The notes: generated by a model not told the origin, from the sequence alone. Positions 20,782-33,840 are shown, counted from the stretch's first letter. The stretch is DNA of 64,000 nucleotides from Simmondsia chinensis (GCA_018398585.1 JAGTTD010000018.1:7501-71500); one strand, 5' to 3'. Numbers and translations are program-made.

Positions 20782-23700
20782 ATGAAGGGTAACTACTGGA
20801 ATGAGCTGCTTGCTGTTGTGGTACTGCTTTTCCTGCTGATCTTGCCCAGTCTCTTCTGCCCTTTTGGTCATGCCTCACCTGCTGCCTTTTCTGTATGTAG
20901 TCTCTGCTGCTACTTCTATTCCTTTCTATTTTGTTTTGGTTTGGGGGAAATCAGATGCTGATATTTGATTTCGTTTGAGAAAGAACCGGAAGAACTTTTG
21001 GGTTTGATATTGCAAACTGCGATTGGGCTTTTCTATTTGGCAACTTATTAATTTATTGATTCTCAGTTCTTAGATGAAATTATCTTTATTTCCTTCGTAG
21101 ACCATAAAGAAAAAGCGATTACCTTCACTTCATTATCTTTTGATGTTGGCGTCTTGGATGATAAATAGAAAATGCCAAGTGCTTTTGGCTAACATCTTCA
21201 GCGTTTTACTGGTAGAAATTATAGGACTGTGGCTTCCTTTTCCCTTCTTCCTCCTCCCTCCAAATTGTGTTTGTGGTTGTTAGTTAGCGTTAGAGCAGCA
21301 ACAACTAATTTTGGGAAAATATCTTCCCTCTTGCAGGAATGGATTACACCAAAGCCTAAACACCTAAATCTGCTTAGGGGTGCACTACAAAGTGAAACTG
21401 TGAGTAACAATTCGTTGAGCGGTGTCTCTTTTGGTTATTAATTGCTAATTTCACAGGTAACAGTCATTTGCATTCTCTTCTGATTGTATGTCCAGTCAAA
21501 TGGAGAGCAGTCTGATCTTTGGTTCCCTTTACCAGACCAAGGATGGAGACCATGTGTAGAATATATTCGAGGCCCTAGTGAGTAGTGATATTTAACTTGC
21601 GAGCTCGCTCATGTACCTTTTGCATTCGATATTCTAGTAAGCCAAGACATTTTCTTGCAGCAAAGCCAGAGAAATCAGTGGGATATCTCCAGCTGTTCCT
21701 TGATGGAGGGCTCAACCAGCAGAGGATGGGGGTAAGTAGTCAAGCCCTGGGTGATTTTTTTTTTTTTTTTTTTATAAAATCCCGAAGATTGTGAATCTGA
21801 AGAGGGTTGTGCTGTGTTGTCATGCCAGCTCTTAGTTTAACTGTTTCCTTGAGCTCTACTAACAGGAAGTGTTATTTCTTCAGATTTGTGATGCTGTTGC
21901 TGTTGCTAAAATCCTGAATGCAACCTTGGTCATCCCACTCCTTGAAATAAATCCTGTTTGGAAGGATTCGAGGTATTTTATGCCCAAGGGGACGTTTTAT
22001 TTTTCTTGTGGACCTAAGAATTCCTGACGGCACCATCTCTAAGTTGGCATTCTTTTCCTTTCCTTTTGTTTTTGGTTTTTTGCAGTTCTTTCAAGGATAT
22101 TTTTGATGTGGATCACTTTATTGATGTCTTGAAGGATGATATTTCCATAATTAAAGAACTACCGTATGAATATTCCTGGAGCACAAGGGAGTTTTATGCT
22201 ACTGCTATTCGGGAAACCAGAGTTAAGACTGCACCTGTACATGCTTCCGCTAACTGGTACATAGAGAACGTTTTGCCTATACTGCAGAGGTTAGTATTTG
22301 GTTGTTTTTCCCATTAGTTATATTTATAAAGTCAATGTAAAGCATCGTCCTCAGTGACATGTCCTCTTGTCATTTGTAAGTTGTTGACATTTCCCGTTAG
22401 TAGAGGAGACTTTGAAACTTGTGTTTGATGGCCTGATTTTATCGCCTTGAACGTCTGCATTTCTGACCAAGACGGAAAAAACTGCTTGGGTTGGTCGAAA
22501 AGCATGGGGAGGGCATTGCTTATAGAGTCTCATTCTGAGTAGACATGGCTGTTACTTGGAGTAATGCACCTTCTATTGATATTATACATTCTGTTTACTT
22601 AAGAAAACCAATAGTCATGTATTATTCACCAAACATTTAGGGTATATTAATTTGTGAATTTAGTGGTCAAGTCCAACAGTGAGAGCTTAGAGAGTCTTAA
22701 AATGTACTGCCTTCATAAGGAAATTGTGGTTCATCTTTTTCTTTGAGCTTCATGCAACATTTTGAAGGCATTGATCATGTATTATTTAGTTTGTTTCAGT
22801 CAGTAGTCAATACCGCGCACAATGTCATCCTAGCTGGGTTTATATATTATAATTTCTCTTTTAAGGTGCTAAGTGATTTTGTGCTACGTGATCCAGCTAT
22901 GGGATTGCTGCAATTGCTCCATTCTCACACCGTCTTGCTTTTGACAACATGCCTATGGATATTCATCGTCTGCGTTGTAAAGTCAACTTTGAGGCATTGG
23001 TCTTTGTCCCACACATTAGAGCGCTTGGAGATGCCCTAGTAAATCGTCTTCGATATCCTGCATCAGGAAATACTGCACCTGATGCTGGCCTCCTTCAGCA
23101 GGTCACTGATAGCAAAAATATTCAAGAAGCGGGGAAATTTGTTGTTATACACCTCCGGTTTGATAAGGTATGGTTGTTTCCAGGAAATTCTAAGCTCACC
23201 TTTTATTTCGTTCCTCAACATTATTGTCACCGTTTATATTTTGGGATGCAAAAGATTAGCTTATTTCCTAATGAACTTATTCTAATTACCACGAAAAGGT
23301 AATAGGAACTTTTTTTAGTTACTAAGCTAATATTGCATCTATGAGAATAATGAAGAGAAAATACAGAAATTTTCTGACGCAACATGCGAGATGAGATTCA
23401 ATTATTTTAGAAGATGTGTTAATGCAAGTTGCATTTTATTAGGTTTTGTTAAGAAGTTTGTTAGGATGTAGCATAATGTTAATTTCATAGTTAAAACTTT
23501 ATGTTTTTGGGAGTCATTTCCTATTTGATTTAGTATATTTTGCTTCATTGTTAAATTCTTATTTCTAGGGAGGTCGTTTCCTATTTGATGTAGTATTATC
23601 TCCTTAGTTTGGAATTATTCTCTGAAGGATGAGTTTTTGGCTATAAATATAGCTTTTTTTAGTTGTAAATACAACTTTGTAATTCATTGTTTTCAAGTTT

Positions 23701-26700
23701 TAAGAATATTATTGGGTTGGGATGACAATATGACCCGAATCTGTTGGATGTTTGCGTACCCGACCTACCTATGATGGATTTGGATGTCAAAAGTAGGTTT
23801 TAAATGGATTTGGATTTTGATGTTGATAAATGGGTTTTAGGTTCAGTTGGATTCGGATGGCATTAAATTTGACCCAAAATTAAATTTCTTGTAGGATATA
23901 ATTTTAAATGTCTAAATTCCAGTCCTCAACATGCCAAAGTGGATTACGACATTTTCTTAATTTTGCCAACAGTTTTGGAGCTTGTTTTGGCATTATGTTT
24001 CTTTTTAAAAACTAGGGAAATTATCATTTAGTACACTGAGGTTTGAGCATTTATCACTTGAGTGTCCTGATATTTCAATATATACAATGGGGTATTCTAT
24101 TGTTTGAATTTTTTTTACCGAGGTATCCTATGTCAGAATCTGACAAATTTTTGTAAGAATCTGACAAATTTTATACAAAAAGTACTGGCATAATACATGA
24201 TTAAGAATAATATATATAAGACATGCCAATGTTTTTACCAAAAAGTTAAGTGAATTGTGATAAAATATTCACCGAATGGTGATGTGAACTACCTAAACAT
24301 TGCCACAGTCATGTGTCATTTTCACATTATTTTTGCAAAAATCATCAAATTGTGATGAAGATACTAATATATTGTAGAAATCGTGTTTAGTTTTTAGCAT
24401 TATCGATGCTGATGTGAACTACCTAAACATTGCCACAATCATGTGTCATTTTTACATTATTTCGGCAAAAAATCATCAAATTCATATGAAGATACTAATA
24501 TATTGTAGAAATCGTGTTCAATTTTACCATTTTTCAACAAAATCTATCAAATTTTAGCAAAAGGGTATTGATTGTTCAAATTTTAAAACTTCAATCTACT
24601 CCATTGTATATATTGACATTTCATAGTACTTAGATGATAAATGGTTAAATTTTAGGGTACCTAAGTGAATTTTCTTAAAAAACTATGATGTAATAAATAT
24701 GTGAATAAGGATTGTTATTTGAGACTTTTTGAGTGATTGCCTAATATTGCATTATTGCTGCATGTTGAATGAAGAAAAAAAAGACTGAGAGATTTGTCGA
24801 AAATATTGACTTCTAAGGCAATATTATTGCATTATTTTTGTTATTCATAGTAATATTAGATTATAATATTACAATTTGTTTTAGGATTTAAATGAGTTAT
24901 AAATCTAAGTTGGATATCCATTTCGCTGATAGATTTTGATTCAGGTTGAATTTTTATGGAATAAATGTTTTTTTTTTTTTTTCATATTTAGGTTGGGTCA
25001 AGTTTTTTCTGGGTTAGATTTGAATGGAGACAAACTTGACTTAAATTTGATTCGTTGATATCCCTGTTATTGAGTTTTGTATTTTGGTAGTAAGTCGTGC
25101 TATATTAATTTGGTATGAAGAGCTCTACTTCTGGTCTGCTGTCATAGAGTCGCTATGGTGGCCTTCATGGTGTGCTGATCACCACCAACCAAAAAAATGC
25201 ATTGAAGTATCACTTATCCATGCCCATATGTCTACCATCTCAAATATTATGATAATATTTTTAACCTTAGAGTTGGATTCACTCGGGTCAAATAAGCATG
25301 AGCCATATATATATAACAAAGATAACTCTTTGCTTCCTATCGTCTATTGAAATTTGTTTGACGTCCGATTTTTTATTCAAGATACATCCATATAATGTTT
25401 TCAAACTTAAGGGTAAGTTGTATGTAGTATGTACTTCCATCAGACAAGTTTGGACTGTATCTTAGAGCTTATAGTGATACGACCCTTACTTTTACTGTAC
25501 GCACTTATGTGCTTTTTATGATTTGAATCCAAAATATTGCCTTCGTCAATTACTATCATTCAAGCGTGTTGTGGAAGAAGAAGGAGAAGAAAAGTGAAGC
25601 ACACGAGAGAACATGGGCTTTTGTAGCTCTGTGCTCTCCGTCGCCTTTCTTTACCCAGAGAAAACAAGAGGATAGAGAGGCCCTTTCATTAGATTAGCTT
25701 GAGCTCGTGATTATTTTTTATCCTTTTCTTCATCTCAAGAATCTTTTCCATAACAATGTGATTTCGTAGGATATGGCAGCCCACTCAGCCTGTGATTTTG
25801 GTGGAGGTAAAGCAGAAAAACTGGCTCTGGCTAAGTATCGGCAGGCAGTGTGGCAAGGACGAGTACTGAACTCCCAGTTCACCGATGAGGAGTTGAGGAA
25901 TCAGGGCCGTTGTCCAATGACTCCAGAAGAAGTCGGGTTGCTTCTAGCTGCTTTGGGCTTTGACAATAGCACTCGTCTCTATCTTGCCTCCCACAAGGTC
26001 ATTATAATTTCCCATTTCATGTCTCTTTCTGAACTTGGGACAATCTTTTAAGGACAGTGGCCTAATAGTCATTGCCAGTCAGACATTATGATCTGAAATA
26101 TGGATGCTTGGATTTTTCAGGTTTATGGTGGAGAGCCCCGGATATCAACCTTGCGGCAATTGTTTCCCCTAATGGAGGACAAAAAGAGCCTTGCTTCCTC
26201 AGAGGAACGAGCCATGATCAAAGGGAAAGCTTCCTTATTGGCTGCAGTTGATTATTATGTCAGCATACACAGCGACGTCTTCATCTCTGCCTCCCCTGGG
26301 AATATGCACAATGCACTAGTAAGTGCCGTCTTATAGTTTGAGCCATTTATTGTTGTCGCTGAAATTGGTAAAGTTGCTCAATATGTAGGTTAAAAGTCAA
26401 AATAATAGGTAATTGCATATATTTGAGACTCTCCAGACCCACTTTGTTGGGAGCATTTTACGCAAGGTTGCCCTTTCTCTTTTTTGCATGGACTTTCAAG
26501 GGTAAGTCGTGATGCAATTTAAAGTTTGTGAACCTAGTTCAAATTTAGCCTCTCTACAGGAGTGGCAGTAAGGCTATGTACATCCAACTCTCACCACACC
26601 CCACTTTGGTTAGAACCTTGTGTACATCGAATCCTCTTTTAGTATATACATAAATATTCACATACTCTTGAGTGTGGACAGGTTGGACACCGAACATACA

Positions 26701-26891
26701 AGAACTTGAAGACCATAAGGCCAAACATGGTGTTGCTGGGCCAGCTATTCCTGAATAAGAACATGAGTTGGACAGAGTTCAGAGAAGCAGTGGTGGAGGG
26801 GCACCAAAACAGACATGGTCAGCTTCGACTAAGAAAGCCAAGGCAATCAATATATACATACCCAGCTCCTGATTGTATGTGTCATGTTTAA
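20782..26891 (+). CDS. O-fucosyltransferase family protein (GT106-like), 10 exons, intact
   Basis: Predicted Golgi type II membrane glycosyltransferase. Exons by GT-AG junctions: 20782-20892, 21337-21399, 21496-21577, 21661-21731, 21884-21972, 22086-22289, 22897-23167, 25770-25997, 26121-26318, 26682-26891. All phases agree and the spliced frame is 508 codons. Residues 9-25 form a signal anchor (LLAVVVLLFLLILPSLF). The O-FucT domain (PF10250) follows: GGLNQQRMG at 101-109, LNATLVIP, APFSHRLAFDNMP, HLRFDKDM starting at 292, SACDFGGG, GRCPMTPEEVG, YLASHKVYGG and FISASPGNMHNAL ending at 439. ATG 20782 is the first in frame. The family includes protein O-fucosyltransferases and pectin rhamnosyltransferases, so the acceptor cannot be assigned. 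Intron 7 (2.6 kb) holds repeats. Confidence 0.93.
23490..23720 (+). repeat. LTR-like fragment in O-fucosyltransferase intron 7
   Basis: TTCTTATTTCTAGG, GTTTCCTATTTGATGTAGTAT and GGCTATAAATATAGC (a TATA-like core) also occur, in reverse orientation, at about 48690-48940 in THO3 intron 5. The shared order suggests fragments of one LTR family. A GTTTCCTATTTGAT module is duplicated inside this copy. No coding part or target duplication was found. Confidence 0.5.
23720..25075. repeat. Non-autonomous repeat material in O-fucosyltransferase intron 7
   Basis: Starts with GGGATGACAATATGACCCGAA and ends near GATATCCCTGTTATTGAG, with internal GGGT/ACCC-type words typical of plant non-autonomous DNA transposons. 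The ends are only loosely inverted. It includes a 130-bp-period direct duplication (24281-24395 and 24411-24525). Confidence 0.4.
24281..24525. repeat. Tandem duplication, 130-bp period
   Basis: GATGTGAACTACCTAAACAT to ATATTGTAGAAATCGTGTT occurs at 24281-24395 and again at 24411-24525, with few differences by eye. Confidence 0.92.
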
Positions 26892-28368
26892 GGTGATCAT
26901 GTTAAGCTCATTAGATTAGTATTCACTGACGTATATGTTTTAACGGTATATTCCCTTCTGTTTGTTGTCTCGTGACACGTGCAATAAGAGATGATCCCCT
27001 TCGTTTTACTTTGTAAATGTGATTGTTTTTGAATGGAGCAGATGAAGGTGGAACTGGTGTATAATTAGAGTTTTCATGCATTGTATTTTTATTTGAAACG
27101 TGAACGGTACATAAAATCTGCCGTGGGACATGATTCTTGTATTTTGCATTGTTCAACCCGTGGTGTATAAAATCTTCAGTGGGACATGGTCTATTTTATT
27201 CTGCATTGTTCCACCTTTGTTGTCTACGAGCAACACTACTCACGTTAAACATGAGTGATACGTGAATTCTTCCAATTGCGTCAGTTTGTTGCATCTCATT
27301 CCTATTATGTTATATAGGTGTTGGATTAGCCTGGATAACCCAGACAAAGATTCAATTTTCGAAATAATGTCTTGGGGGGAAAAAAAAAAAAATCTTAGGA
27401 AGAGATTTCTTGAATTGGTGTCCGCTCAGTGACCCTACTTACCAAAAAAGTGCACTCAGTGACCCTTGCATCTACCATACGAATATGAAAGATCTATAAA
27501 ATCTATACCCTCTCCTAGCTACCTCAAATTCCCAGGCTCCTTCAAATACTGTAATCAAAGGGTTTGCTACTGAGAAACTTTCCACCCACGCTTTGGTATT
27601 ATGTTGTTCGATTGCTTCAGTGCTTCCGAGAAAATGGGAAGCGTGACGTGTGACTCCTTAAAACTTCCAAAATTTCGAAAATTATCTTTTGACGGGCCAA
27701 TCGAGCTACTCTATACGTGATTGTATATTGAAAATGATCAGGAATAAGTTGAGCAACAACACTTGTTGAAATGGATACTCATGTTTGTACGAGATCTTTA
27801 ATCTGTAGTGCAATGAATTTGAGAGTTCATTGCATGATGATTAAAATATTCAGCTATCCTTCCTCAGGTAATGATCGACTTTTTCCTTTCAGGGTTTTTT
27901 TTTTTTGGTAATGTTATGAATTTATCTTAAAACCTATAAGTTAAAAACTCTTCAAGTTACGCTTAAATTCATATAATTAACATTAAATTATATGAAATAT
28001 AATTACAATATAAATTTCGTACAAAATATAGATACTTTTAAATCCGGAATTCAGCGCCAACGACTGTTTATAGCCATTTGGTGCATGCTATGTTCTATTT
28101 TGCTTTTTGTCATGTTTTGCTTCATTTTTCTCCCCTTACTTCGATTGTAAAATCTATATAAGATATCGTGGTCTCTTTTATAAACACCAATAGATTGATT
28201 AATGAAAAGTTACATTGGATTTCTTTACTTGTACCTGTTTCTCTTCTTTCCCCTCTTTCATCTGCTATTTTCTCTCCCCTCTGAGAAGCTTCCTTTTTCT
28301 TATTCTCTCTATCTGCCCCTCTTCATTGTTCCTTAACGTGTGAATGATTTAGAAAGTACATTTAGTCA
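26892..28368. other. 3' flank of the O-fucosyltransferase gene, intergenic
   Basis: Includes the presumed 3' UTR. A direct repeat of about 57 bp (ATAAAATCTGCCGTGGGACATG and TATAAAATCTTCAGTGGGACATG) lies at about 27112-27222. 28090-28330 is pyrimidine-rich with TATAAGATAT and could be an LTR fragment, but no partner was found. No gene seen. Confidence 0.5.
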
Positions 28369-28373
28369 CAACA

Positions 28374-28772
28374 TGTTAAGAGAGGCGACAACTACTAAGA
28401 AAATCGCCACCCCAGTTAAAGCCACATAAACGTGTCTCGGTGAACATTCACCACGAATGTTTACCGTAACCTTGGCCCAATAGCACCAAAACAAAAGCGC
28501 CTAAGTAACTCTCACGCCCAAGTAACTCTCCTGGAAACCGTCCATCACCCCTAGGCGGTACTCTTTCCGCCATCACCCCTAGGTAGTACTCTTTCCGCCA
28601 TCACCTCTAGGCGGTACTCTTTTCTCTATCACCCCTAGGCGGGACTTCTTCCTACATAACGCCAACAAACCCATCCCCATCTACTATAAATATAGCAAGA
28701 ATTACAACAAGAAGGCAAGGAACTTGAGCCCGGTTCTCCTTTGAAAGATCCCAACCAAAAAACCCAGAAACG
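28374..28772 (+). repeat. Tat element 5' LTR
   Basis: 399 bp, begins TGTTAAGAGAGGCGACAACTAC. TATAAATA at about 28685-28692 is the likely core promoter. It contains four copies of a 28-bp unit CATCACCCCTAGGCGGTACTCTTTC (28543-28650), where the 3' LTR has two. The terminal CA is CG here. Confidence 0.93.
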
Positions 28773-28774
28773 AT

Positions 28775-28790
28775 TGGCGCCGTCTGTGGG
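28775..28790 (+). other. Primer binding site of the Tat element
   Basis: TGGCGCCGTCTGTGGG starts two bases after the 5' LTR. The TGGCGCC start is the usual form of plant Ty3/gypsy primer sites. The exact tRNA was not assigned. Confidence 0.85.
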
Positions 28791-28810
28791 AAGGGCACTA
28801 ACACTTTCCC

Positions 28811-30244
28811 ATGTCAAGTACTAGTTATTCCACCACTCTCAACAGGGAATACCACAATCCAGGTTATGTAATCCAAGAACAATTCAATCAACTACAACAT
28901 CAAATAGGCCAGTTCTTTGCGCAAATGACGAATAATGACACCGGAAGGGTCCTAGACCCTAGGCAATTCACCACCACTCACAGAACCTCCTGGCATGCCT
29001 CGACTCAAAGCCAAAACCCAGTTACCGAATCTAGTACAAGTACTTACCATAACCACATAGGCAGAAACCACAGGAAGGCTACCGAGTCAGTAATAACGCC
29101 TCCAATACCAGGAACTCCTTCACCTTTTACGTCCCGACTTCTCCTGGCACCTGTAGGGAAGGTAAAAATCCCTAATATTGATTCATTTGACGGGACTCAA
29201 GATCCTGAGGACCGCCTGGCTGGTTTTATGGTGAGAATGTACCTACAAGATATAGGGGAGGATATATGGTGTAAATGCTTTCCAGCTACCCTCAAGGGAG
29301 TTGCACAAAATTGGTTCGCCTCTCTCGCAGGCTCATCCATTGACGGATTTTCATAGCTTTCAGAGCTGTTTGTGCGTCATTTCGTAAGCAACAAAAGAAG
29401 AACAAAGACAGCTGCGCATCTTCTCAAGCTATAACAGAATGAGTTCAAACCCTTGAGGAGTTATGTACGACGGTTCACACGTGCCATGATTGACGTAGCC
29501 AACCTCTCTGATGAAACGGCTATTACCGCCTTTATAAATGGATTGCTGAACTCCAATTTCAAATTTGCACTGGCCAAGGGACCACCATCGACAATTGATG
29601 AGTTGTGGCGCAAAGCTAATAAGTATATTACCACTGAGGATGTGATGCAAGTAACCCCAAGACCTGAAGTAGCTTAGTTAGGGGCCTCTCTAGGACCAAA
29701 AGAGAATTCCAGGCCACCGCCCAAAAATACTCGCCCACCAAAAAGACGCAAGTCCCTCTTTAAAACTCAAATCCCACCGGAAACCGCACGACCGCTGCTA
29801 ACAATAAAATCAAAAGAGCAGCCAAAAAACTCCAAAGACAAAAAAGATAGTTGGTGCGCTTATCACCAAACGACCACCCACAACACTGCAGAATGCCGCA
29901 CCTTAGAATCCCGCATGGAAGAAGCAAAGCGCACGGGTCAGTGGGTGGAATACGCGGACTTGAAAAGAATAAAAACAAGGAAAGCTCGCGGTGAAGATGG
30001 TAATGACCCAGGCCCAAGCAAAACGACACCCCAGGTCATTGCGGCCATCACTAAGGGGGAGCCATTCGTAAGCCAAAAACAAGAAACTGAGAAAAAGGGG
30101 AAGAAGCGTTGTTTTGCACTCGGTAAACCAAAATGCATAAGTTTCACGGAGGAGGATGCCCAAGGGGTCGATACATGCCAAGAGGATCCTCTGGTCGTAA
30201 CTGCTAATATATGCCGGTATACTGTGCATAGAATCCTAGTTGAT
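28811..30244 (+). pseudogene. Tat element gag and protease start, broken
   Basis: ATG 28811. Residues about 110-180 show the gag core (IPNIDSFDGTQDPEDRLAGF, MYLQDIGEDIWCKCFPATLKGVAQNWF). The frame stops at 29357 (TAG) and again in the Leu-rich stretch near 29430. It continues as RSYVRRFTRAMIDVANLSDETAITAF and ELWRKANKYI, stops at 29675, then gives a basic linker and WCAYHQTTTHNTAECRTLE, the zinc-knuckle-like CxxH/HxxxC segment. The protease start ILVD*GSSVDVLF has a stop in place of the residue after the catalytic Asp. The protein would assemble the capsid in an active element. Confidence 0.88.
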
Positions 30245-31531
30245 TAAGGCAGCTCCGTCGATGTTCTCTTCCTAAACTGCTACGCCCAGATGGGAATGCC
30301 CATCTGCTCCTTTATTCCCGCATCAAGCCCTATCGTAGGATTCACCGGGAATCCCATTGTACCCCAAGGAAAGATATTTTTAGCCGCGACCTTTCAAGGA
30401 GAGGAGGGACAACGCATTATAAAAATGGAATTCTTGGTCATAGATGCTCTCTCAGCCTATAATATAATCCTTGGAAGACCCTCCTTAAACCGCCTAAGAG
30501 CCGTGGTTTTCACCTATCATCTGGCCATGAAGTTTGAAGCTGATACCAGCGGCATCATGACAATTCGCGGCAGCCAGGGCTCACTCTCTGAATATTATCA
30601 TAACTTTCCTGATTCAGCCTTAATAGCCGCTGAACCTGTTGAGCCCAGGTTATCCTCAAATCCAGGCACAGTCTCCTCATCTCCGGAGAAATACGAACTG
30701 GAGCCAGGGCGGCACACTTATATAGGCACCTCACTTCCTCAACACCTAAAGGAAAAGATCGGTGAACTCCTGAAACAGTACTGGGACGTTTTTACGTTTT
30801 CTGCCGAAGAGATGCAGGGAATATTGCCAGAAGCGATCACTCACCAACTCAATGTCCAGGTTGACAAAAAACCGGTCAAGCAGCGGAAGCGTAACTTTTG
30901 CACCGAACGCAATGAGGCCATCAAGCTTGAGGTACGAAAGCTGATCCAAGCAGGATTCATTAGGGAGGTGGCTTACCCAAAATGGCTCGCCAACGTAGTA
31001 CTGGTAAGAAAGGCAAATGGAAATTTGAGAATGTGCGTTGATTTCACAAACCTCAATAACGCCTGCCCAAAGGAATCCTACCCTCTTCCTAAAATAGATA
31101 AACTGGTGGACTCAACGGCAGGCTGCGAGTTATTCAGTTTTATGGACACTTTCTCAAGGTATCATCAAATTCAAATGCATCCGAGTGACGAAGAGAAAAC
31201 TTCCTTCATAATAGCTGAAGGCATGTACTGCTACAAAGTCATGCCATTTGGCCTCAAAAATGCCGGCGCCACATATCAACGGCTAGTCAATAAAATTTTT
31301 GATTCCCAAATTGGTCGCAACATGGAGGTTTACGTGAATGGCATGATAGTTAAGTCCCAAAAAAATCCGAATCACGTTGAAGACCTAAGAGAAGCTCTAG
31401 AAGCACTCAGACAGTATCAAATGAAACTTAACCCAGAGAAATGCTCATTCGCAGTAGGGATCGAAGCCAACCCTAGAAAGATACGCGCCATTCTCGAAAT
31501 GGGATCACCCTGTTCCTCCAAAGATGTCTAG
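30245..31531 (+). pseudogene. Tat element protease C-terminus and reverse transcriptase
   Basis: The open segment from 30290 holds the end of the aspartic protease (FLVIDALSAYNIILGRPSLN) and then the RT. RT landmarks are IREVAYPKWLANVVLVRKANG, RMCVDFTNLNNACPKESYPLP, SRYHQIQMHPSDEEKTSF and MPFGLKNAGATYQRLV. The catalytic box that should be YVDD/YIDD reads YVNGM, so both usual aspartates are missing. The segment stops at 31529-31531, at a conserved Trp/Gln position before the RNase H connection. Confidence 0.9.
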
Positions 31532-32416
31532 AAGCTTGCCGACTGCATGGCCTCCCTTAACCAATTCATTAGCCGTTCTGCAGAAAAGGCCTTGTCGTTC
31601 TTCAAAACATTGCGAAAGAAACAACCCTTTTGTTAGAATGAAGAATGCGAACACGCCTTCTATCAACTAAAACAATATCTAGCGCATCTCCCCGTCATTA
31701 CCTCGCCTAAGTCAAATGAAAATCTGAGCATTTACTTAGCCATCTCAAAAAACGCCACCAGTGCCGTACTGGTAGCTGATCGCGAGAGTAGACAACTCCC
31801 GGTATACTTTGTGAGTCAGTCCCTTAATAACCCAGAAAAGAGATACCCTACCATCGAAAAAACCGTGCTGGCCTTAGTCATAGCCGCACGCAAGCTGAGA
31901 CCTTATTTCCAGGCCCATACCATAACTGTGCTCACTCATCTCCCTTTCCGAAAATTGCTGGCAAAATTGGACTGCTCTGGAAGAATGTTGAAATGGGCTG
32001 TAGAACTTTCGAAGCAAGACATACGATACTCGCCTCGTCAGGCCATCAAGGCACAGGCCCTGGCCGACTTCTTGGTAGAATGCGATTTCGAAATGCCTGA
32101 GCTAGCAACTCCCCCCAAGGAGAATAGTCTTTGGAAACTATTCATTGACGGTTCCGTCTACCAAGGGCGCAACGGTGCGGGCATTGTGCTGATAAATCCA
32201 GAAGGAGAATACATAGAGTATGCAGTAAGGCTTTATTTTGAGGCCACTAATAATGAAACTGAATATGAGGCCCTGCTTCTAGGTATCGACTACGCTAAGG
32301 CCGCTGGCGCTAAGCATGTAGAGATCTTTAGTGACTCAGAATTGGTAGTGAACCAGGTAACCGGAAAGTACGGAGTAAAAGAACCCCACCTAGCACAGTA
32401 CCTTAGCCTGGTCTAG
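31532..32416 (+). pseudogene. Tat element dual RNase H region
   Basis: First RNase H (about 31700-32090): SIYLAISKNATSAVLVA, then QSLNNPEKRYPTIEK, LALVIAARKLRPYF and LSKQDIRYSPRQAIKAQALADFL. Its leading catalytic Asp position reads Leu-Ala, the degenerate form usual for Tat. A second, archaeal-type RNase H follows (about 32130-32416): LFIDGSVYQGRNGAGIVL, ETEYEALLLGIDYAK, IFSDSELVVNQVTG, with the D, E and D residues intact. A second RNase H copied from a host-like enzyme is the hallmark of Tat/Ogre elements. Stops occur at 31529 and near 31634. Confidence 0.9.
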
Positions 32417-33840
32417 CAAAGACTCTTCGGGCTAGAAAGCTTCAGTATACGAGGAATCTCCCGAGAGGACAATAAAAGCGCTGACAAGTTAAGTCGGCTT
32501 GTTGGCCTCAAGCACACAGTGGAAGGGGAAGAAGGAAGCGTGCAGATACAAGAGGTCAACATAAAATACCCAAACTGACCCCCTCATATGGACGTAATGC
32601 AAATACAATATGAAGAGGGATGGATGCGTCCCATTTTGGACTTCATTCTTCAGAACAAGATACCCGCAGACAAGAATGAAGCGCGAAAGTTACAAAGGCG
32701 AGCAACCCGTTTTGTGATAATCAACCAACAGCTTTATAAAAGATCATTCACATACCCTCTACTAAAATGCCTAACCCAAGAAGAAGGAAATTATGTGCTA
32801 AGAGAAATCTACGAAGGAATTTGCGGAGTACACATTGGGAAGCGAACATTAACGAGGATGGCGCTTAGAATTGGATACTTTTGGCCTACCATGGAAAAGG
32901 ATGCCGACACGTTGGTCCAAAAATGTGATAAGTGCTAGAAATTCGCACCACTAATTCACGCTCCGGTGGTACCGCTACACCCCATCATTGATCCTATACC
33001 TTTTGATCAATGTGGGGGGGGATATTCTGGGTCCATTCCCATTGGCTAGCGGGCAAAGAAAATTTCTGGTAGTAGCTGTGGACTACTTAAGTAAATAGGT
33101 AGAAGCAGAGGCGGTAGCTAAGATCACGGACAATGTCACTCGCCAATTCTTGTGGAAGAACATTATAACATGTTTCGGAATTCCACGAGCCATCATAATG
33201 GATAACGGAACACAGTTCAACTTACCACGATTATGTCACTACTGCCAGCACATGAAGATTGCCCTCCACTTCGCATCTGTGGCCTACCCGCAAAGTAAAG
33301 GACAAGTAGAAGCCGAAAACAAACAGATACTTGTTGGATTACGACGAAGATTGGACGACGCAAAAGGTAAGTGGCTAGAAGAGCTACCCAGTGTTCTTTG
33401 GGCCCACCGTACAATCTACCGAGTGGCCATAGGCGAAACCCCTTTCATGTTGGTTTACGATGCCGAGGCCGTAATCCCGGTAGAAGTGGGAGAGCCCAGC
33501 CACCGAGTCCAGAATTACCATCAACCTAAAAATGGAGAATTGCGAAGACACTCCCTTGATTTAATCTACGAAATCAGGGAAAATGCTCTCCTCCGTATAA
33601 CAGCTCAGAAACAGCGAATATCCCAGCATTACAATAAACATGTAAGGCCTAGGAACGTGGAGTTAGGGGATCTAGTTCTACGTCGAGCAAGCATTACTCA
33701 CGGTATCGGATTAGGGAAGGTAGCCGCCAATTGGGAAGGTCCCTACCATGTGAGCGCAAAATTAGGAAACTGAAGTTACAAGTTACAACGCCTCGACGGC
33801 ACTGAGGTACCACGATAATGGAACATGAAAAATCTTAAGA
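32417..33840 (+). pseudogene. Tat element integrase, frameshifted
   Basis: The segment 32588-32938 includes the zinc-binding region (HIGKRTLTRMALRIGYFWP, KCDKC). A stop follows, then a G8 run at about 33013-33020 shifts the frame and destroys the first catalytic Asp region. The segment 33150-33773 resumes the core with IIMDNGTQFN (second Asp) and GQVEAENKQI (Glu), then LWAHRT, GETPFMLVYDAEAVIPVE and a GPYHVS end typical of plant gypsy integrases. No chromodomain follows, as expected for Tat. Confidence 0.88.
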
